Origin: Pseudomonas oryzihabitans
Lineage (GTDB): Bacteria; Pseudomonadota; Gammaproteobacteria; Pseudomonadales; Pseudomonadaceae
Assembly: GCF_007665395.1 (NCBI RefSeq)
Contig: NZ_VDND01000006.1
Span: 274,438-338,437 of the forward strand
DNA length: 64,000 bases
Reading direction: 5' to 3'
Part shown: positions 59,580-64,000 of the stretch, one piece after another
How the letters are laid out: each line of letters starts with the position of its first letter
How positions within the stretch are numbered: position 1 is the stretch's first letter
Made by a program: the position numbers and the translations under genes
Notes under the pieces: generated by a model
Told to the model about the DNA's origin: nothing
Database searches by the model: none
What the model saw: the letters and a program-made list of their open reading frames with translations, nothing else

Positions 59580-61304
59580 GTGGAGCTATTAACTGGCGCT
59601 GAGATGGTCGTCCGCTTCTTGCGCGACGAGGGCGTGAAACACATCTATGGGTACCCGGGCGGTGCCCTGCTGCACATCTACGACGCCCTGTTCAAGGAAC
59701 CGGCGCTCAACCACATCCTGGTTCGCCACGAGCAGGCCGCCACCCACATGGCCGACGGCTATGCCCGCGCTACCGGCAAGGCCGGCGTGGTGCTGGTGAC
59801 CTCCGGCCCCGGTGCGACCAACGCCATCACCGGCATCGCCACCGCCTACATGGACTCCATCCCCATGGTGGTCCTGTCCGGTCAGGTGCCGAGCAACATG
59901 GTCGGTACCGATGCCTTCCAGGAAACCGACATGGTCGGTATCTCCCGGCCGATCGTGAAGCACAGCTTCATCATCAAGCACCCCTCCGAGATCCCCGAAG
60001 TCCTCAAGAAGGCCTTCTACCTCGCCGAGTCCGGTCGTCCCGGTCCGGTGGTGGTGGACATCCCCAAGGACATGGGTGATCCGACCAAGAAGTACGAATA
60101 CGTCTATCCGAAGAAGATCAAGCTGCGCTCCTACAATCCGGCGCAGCGTGGACACTCCGGGCAGATCCGCAAGGCCGTCGAGATGCTGGTGGCGGCCAAG
60201 CGGCCGATCCTCTATGCCGGCGGCGGCGTCATCCTCGGCGGCGCCTCCAGCGCCCTCACCGAGCTGGCCCGGCTGCTCAACCTGCCGGTCACCAATACCC
60301 TGATGGGCCTCGGCGCCTACCCGGGCAGCGATCGCCAGTTCCTCGGCATGCTCGGCATGCATGGCAGCTACCCGGCCAACCTGGCCATGCACCACAGCGA
60401 CGTCATCCTCGCCGTGGGTGCCCGCTTCGATGATCGGGTCATCAACGGCGCCAAGCGCTTCTGCCCCAACGCCAAGATCATCCACGTCGACATCGATCCG
60501 GCCTCCATCTCCAAGACCATCAAGGCCGACGTGCCCATCGTCGGTCCGGTGGACAGCGTCCTCGCCGAGATGGTCGCCGTGGTCCGCGAGCTGAACGAGA
60601 AGCCCCATGCCGAAAGCCAGGCCACCTGGTGGAAGCAGATCGAGGAATGGCGCGGCAACCGCGGCCTGTTCCCCTATGACAAGGGCGACGGCAGCATCAT
60701 CAAGCCGCAGACCGTCATCGAGACCCTCTACGACGTCACCGCTGGCGATGCCTACGTCACCTCCGACGTGGGCCAGCACCAGATGTTCGCCGCCCAGTAC
60801 TACCTGTACGACAAGCCCAATCGCTGGATCAACTCCGGTGGCCTCGGCACCATGGGCTTCGGCTTCCCGGCCGCCATGGGCGTCAAGCTCAACTTCCCGG
60901 ATGCCGACGTCGCCTGCGTCACCGGCGAAGGCAGTGTGCAGATGAACATCCAGGAGCTCTCCACCTGCCTGCAGTACGACCTGCCGGTGAAGATCGTCTG
61001 CCTCAACAACGGCGCCCTGGGCATGGTCCGCCAGTGGCAGGACATGCAGTACAGCAGCCGCTACTCCCACTCCTACATGGAATCCCTGCCGGACTTCGTC
61101 AAGCTGGCCGAGGCCTATGGCCACGTCGGCATGCGCATCCAGCGTCTGGAAGACCTCAAGCCGATGATGGCCGAAGCCTTCGCCATGAAGGACCGCCTGG
61201 TCTTCCTCGACATCGCCGTGGACAACACCGAGCACGTCTACCCGATGCAGATCAAGGATGGCGCGATGCGCGACATGTGGCTGAGCAAGACGGAGCGGAC
61301 CTGA
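59580..61304 (+). CDS. ilvI: Acetolactate synthase large subunit (AHAS III type)
   Basis: Condenses two pyruvates, or pyruvate with 2-oxobutyrate, in Val/Leu/Ile synthesis; needs ThDP, FAD and Mg2+. The 574-residue protein starts at GTG ([13 protein letters not shown] follows) with the activating Glu in [16 protein letters not shown]-binding region [10 protein letters not shown] and ThDP motif [15 protein letters not shown]...[10 protein letters not shown]. The regulatory partner ilvH follows 2 bp later and ilvC after that. Downstream AHAS enzymes feed panB (pantoate) as well. Confidence 0.96.
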   Translation: MELLTGAEMVVRFLRDEGVKHIYGYPGGALLHIYDALFKEPALNHILVRHEQAATHMADGYARATGKAGVVLVTSGPGATNAITGIATAYMDSIPMVVLSGQVPSNMVGTDAFQETDMVGISRPIVKHSFIIKHPSEIPEVLKKAFYLAESGRPGPVVVDIPKDMGDPTKKYEYVYPKKIKLRSYNPAQRGHSGQIRKAVEMLVAAKRPILYAGGGVILGGASSALTELARLLNLPVTNTLMGLGAYPGSDRQFLGMLGMHGSYPANLAMHHSDVILAVGARFDDRVINGAKRFCPNAKIIHVDIDPASISKTIKADVPIVGPVDSVLAEMVAVVRELNEKPHAESQATWWKQIEEWRGNRGLFPYDKGDGSIIKPQTVIETLYDVTAGDAYVTSDVGQHQMFAAQYYLYDKPNRWINSGGLGTMGFGFPAAMGVKLNFPDADVACVTGEGSVQMNIQELSTCLQYDLPVKIVCLNNGALGMVRQWQDMQYSSRYSHSYMESLPDFVKLAEAYGHVGMRIQRLEDLKPMMAEAFAMKDRLVFLDIAVDNTEHVYPMQIKDGAMRDMWLSKTERT

Positions 61305-61306
61305 TC

Positions 61307-62841
<1,535 letters not shown>

Positions 62842-62878
62842 TCGGGCAGGGCGCCCGCCCTGTAACGACCGGTAAAAG

Positions 62879-62900
62879 ACGCGGCCTCGGCCGCGTTTTT
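62879..62900 (+). terminator. Intrinsic terminator after ilvC
   Basis: ACGCGGCC pairs with GGCCGCGT around TC and is followed by TTTTTCATTG, 37 bp after the ilvC stop. Confidence 0.88.
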
Positions 62901-63006
62901 CATTGCACTGCCCACGACTCCGGCAATGCCTTAGCATGGGAGGTTAGGCTGAACCCTAGCCTTAAGGGGTCAGTCCAATCCGTCAGGTAATGCCCAAGGA
63001 AAATCC

Positions 63007-63861
63007 ATGAGCGAGCGTCCCGAAGAAAACCCGTCCACTACCAACACCGACGGTCTCATCCCCGTGGATGAGCACATCGAGGAGACGCAGGACGCCCAGG
63101 GGCGCAAGATCAGACGCCGTGGCGTGTACCTGCTGCCCAACCTCTTCACCACTGCGGCGCTGTTCGCCGGTCTGTATTCCATCATCAAGGGGGTCGCCGC
63201 CCAGACCGCCTTCATCCAGGGCCAGTACGAGATCGCCTCCGCCGGCTTCTCCGCGGCTGCCGCGGCCATCTTCATCGCCATGGTGCTCGACGGCCTGGAT
63301 GGCCGGGTCGCCCGTATGACCAATACCCAGAGCGCCTTCGGCGAGCAGTACGATTCGCTGTCCGACATGGTCGCCTTCGGCGTCGCGCCGGCCATCCTGG
63401 CTTTCCAGTGGGCCCTGAGCGGCCTGGGTAACGTGGGCTGGGCCGTCGCCTTCATCTATGTCGCCGGCGCCGCCCTGCGCCTGGCTCGCTTCAACACTCA
63501 GATCGGCTCGGTGGACAAGCGCTACTTCATCGGCCTGGCCAGTCCGTCGGCCGCCGCCCTGGTCGCCGGTACCGTCTGGTGCTTCAGTGACTTCGGCATC
63601 CAGGGCTCCAAGCTGTCCCTGCTGGTGGCCCTGATGGTCGCCGCTGCCGGCATGCTCATGGTCAGCAACTTCAAGTATTGGAGCTTCAAGACCCTAGGTC
63701 TCAAGGGGCGCGTCCCCTTCGTGGTCATCCTGATCGCCGTGCTGGTCTTCGCCGTGGTCTTCACCGACCCGCCGCGTGTCCTGCTGCTGGGCTTCCTGGC
63801 CTATGCCGTCTCCGGACCCTTCACCACCCTCTGGCGTAACCGTCGTATCGGCCGGGCCTGA
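63007..63861 (+). CDS. pssA: CDP-diacylglycerol-serine O-phosphatidyltransferase
   Basis: Makes phosphatidylserine, precursor of phosphatidylethanolamine, in the inner membrane. The 284-residue protein is the membrane-spanning type: after a hydrophilic N-terminus (about 1-45) there are about six helices with the CDP-alcohol transferase motif LDGLDGRVARMTNTQSAFG ending EQYDSLSD (about residues 96-123; DG-x2-AR-x8-G-x3-D-x3-D). It follows ilvC after 165 bp with a terminator between. A strong terminator follows the gene. Confidence 0.95.
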   Translation: MSERPEENPSTTNTDGLIPVDEHIEETQDAQGRKIRRRGVYLLPNLFTTAALFAGLYSIIKGVAAQTAFIQGQYEIASAGFSAAAAAIFIAMVLDGLDGRVARMTNTQSAFGEQYDSLSDMVAFGVAPAILAFQWALSGLGNVGWAVAFIYVAGAALRLARFNTQIGSVDKRYFIGLASPSAAALVAGTVWCFSDFGIQGSKLSLLVALMVAAAGMLMVSNFKYWSFKTLGLKGRVPFVVILIAVLVFAVVFTDPPRVLLLGFLAYAVSGPFTTLWRNRRIGRA

Positions 63862-63873
63862 GGGCCTACGAGA

Positions 63874-63906
63874 GAAGGGGCTGCGCGAGCAGCCCCTTCT
63901 TTTTTG
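63874..63906 (+). terminator. Intrinsic terminator after pssA
   Basis: GAAGGGGCT (63874-63882) pairs with AGCCCCTTC (63891-63899), followed by TTTTTTGCC. It isolates pssA from the strong promoter at 63927. Confidence 0.92.
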
Positions 63907-63926
63907 CCTTTCTGAAAAATAACCTG

Positions 63927-63954
63927 TTGACGCCCTCTGAAACTCCCCTATAAT
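63927..63954 (+). promoter_or_regulatory. Strong stable-RNA-type promoter at the window end
   Basis: -35 TTGACG (63927-63932), 16-bp spacer, -10 TATAAT (63949-63954), then a GC-rich discriminator GCGCCCC, with an AT-rich stretch upstream that could act as an UP element. This is the layout of rRNA/tRNA promoters. No open frame begins in the last 45 bases; an rRNA operon probably starts just outside the window. Confidence 0.7.
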
Positions 63955-64000
63955 GCGCCCCACTTCCGGCGCAGACGCTGAAGGGCTTGAAAATCAAGCA

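Overview
The window is a GC-rich, gene-dense chromosomal segment of a Pseudomonas species. The identification rests on many diagnostic Pseudomonas neighbourhoods: lptD-surA-pdxA-rsmA-apaG-apaH-glpE, amgK-murU, trpE/trpGDC next to vfr and speD, cbrX-cbrA-cbrB-crcZ-pcnB-folK-panBC, gluQ-dksA, cbpA-prrF and mrcB-lpoP. The combination with a deoA/cdd/nupC/tsx nucleoside cluster and the lack of panD beside panC suggests a lineage outside P. aeruginosa, perhaps of the P. oryzihabitans type. That species-level guess is inference only.

Layout. 1-3.5 kb: stress kinase pair yeaH (cut by the window edge) and prkA, both minus strand. 3.1-10.9 kb: envelope and housekeeping operon on the minus strand (lptD, surA, pdxA, rsmA, apaG, apaH, glpE), interrupted between pdxA and rsmA by a 199-bp element with perfect 18-bp terminal inverted repeats. 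11-16 kb: plus-strand amgK-murU-djlA-like (cell-wall recycling), a convergent DUF3530 gene, then rpe-gph. 16-20.2 kb: trp leader peptide and a contiguous trpE-trpG-trpD-trpC block. 20.4-31 kb: BCCT transporter, vfr, an OsmC-like gene, speD, a Na+/H+ antiporter, a large PAS/GAF/GGDEF/EAL protein, and two stress-type small genes. 31-46 kb: acs, pgi, panC-panB-folK-pcnB, the sRNA gene crcZ with its sigma-54 promoter, cbrB, cbrA, cbrX, a VOC protein, gluQ and dksA, nearly all on the minus strand. 46-52.4 kb: an aminotransferase and sfsA, followed by a nucleoside uptake and catabolism cluster (nupC-type, tsx-like, cdd, deoA). 52.4-59.2 kb: the iron-responsive sRNA prrF, cbpA, an APH/ATPase fusion, mrcB, lpoP, yqcC-like and a DUF4124 gene. 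59.5-64 kb: ilvI-ilvH-ilvC, pssA and, at the very end, a strong stable-RNA-type promoter that probably belongs to an rRNA operon just beyond the window.

How the parts connect. Two sRNA circuits are visible in full. CbrA/CbrB with a sigma-54 promoter drive CrcZ, which by family knowledge sequesters Hfq/Crc through its A-rich motifs and controls catabolite repression. A Fur box plus sigma-70 promoter drives PrrF, which spares iron. Vfr (cAMP receptor) and CbpA (cAMP-binding protein) are both encoded here, and a near-consensus Vfr site lies just upstream of cbpA. Biosynthetic modules (Trp, Ile/Val, pantothenate, folate, pyridoxal phosphate, polyamine) make up much of the rest. I found no CRISPR array, prophage, transposase gene or tRNA. 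Nothing in the window looks like a wholly new system; the most unexplained structure is the inverted-repeat element at 5588-5786.
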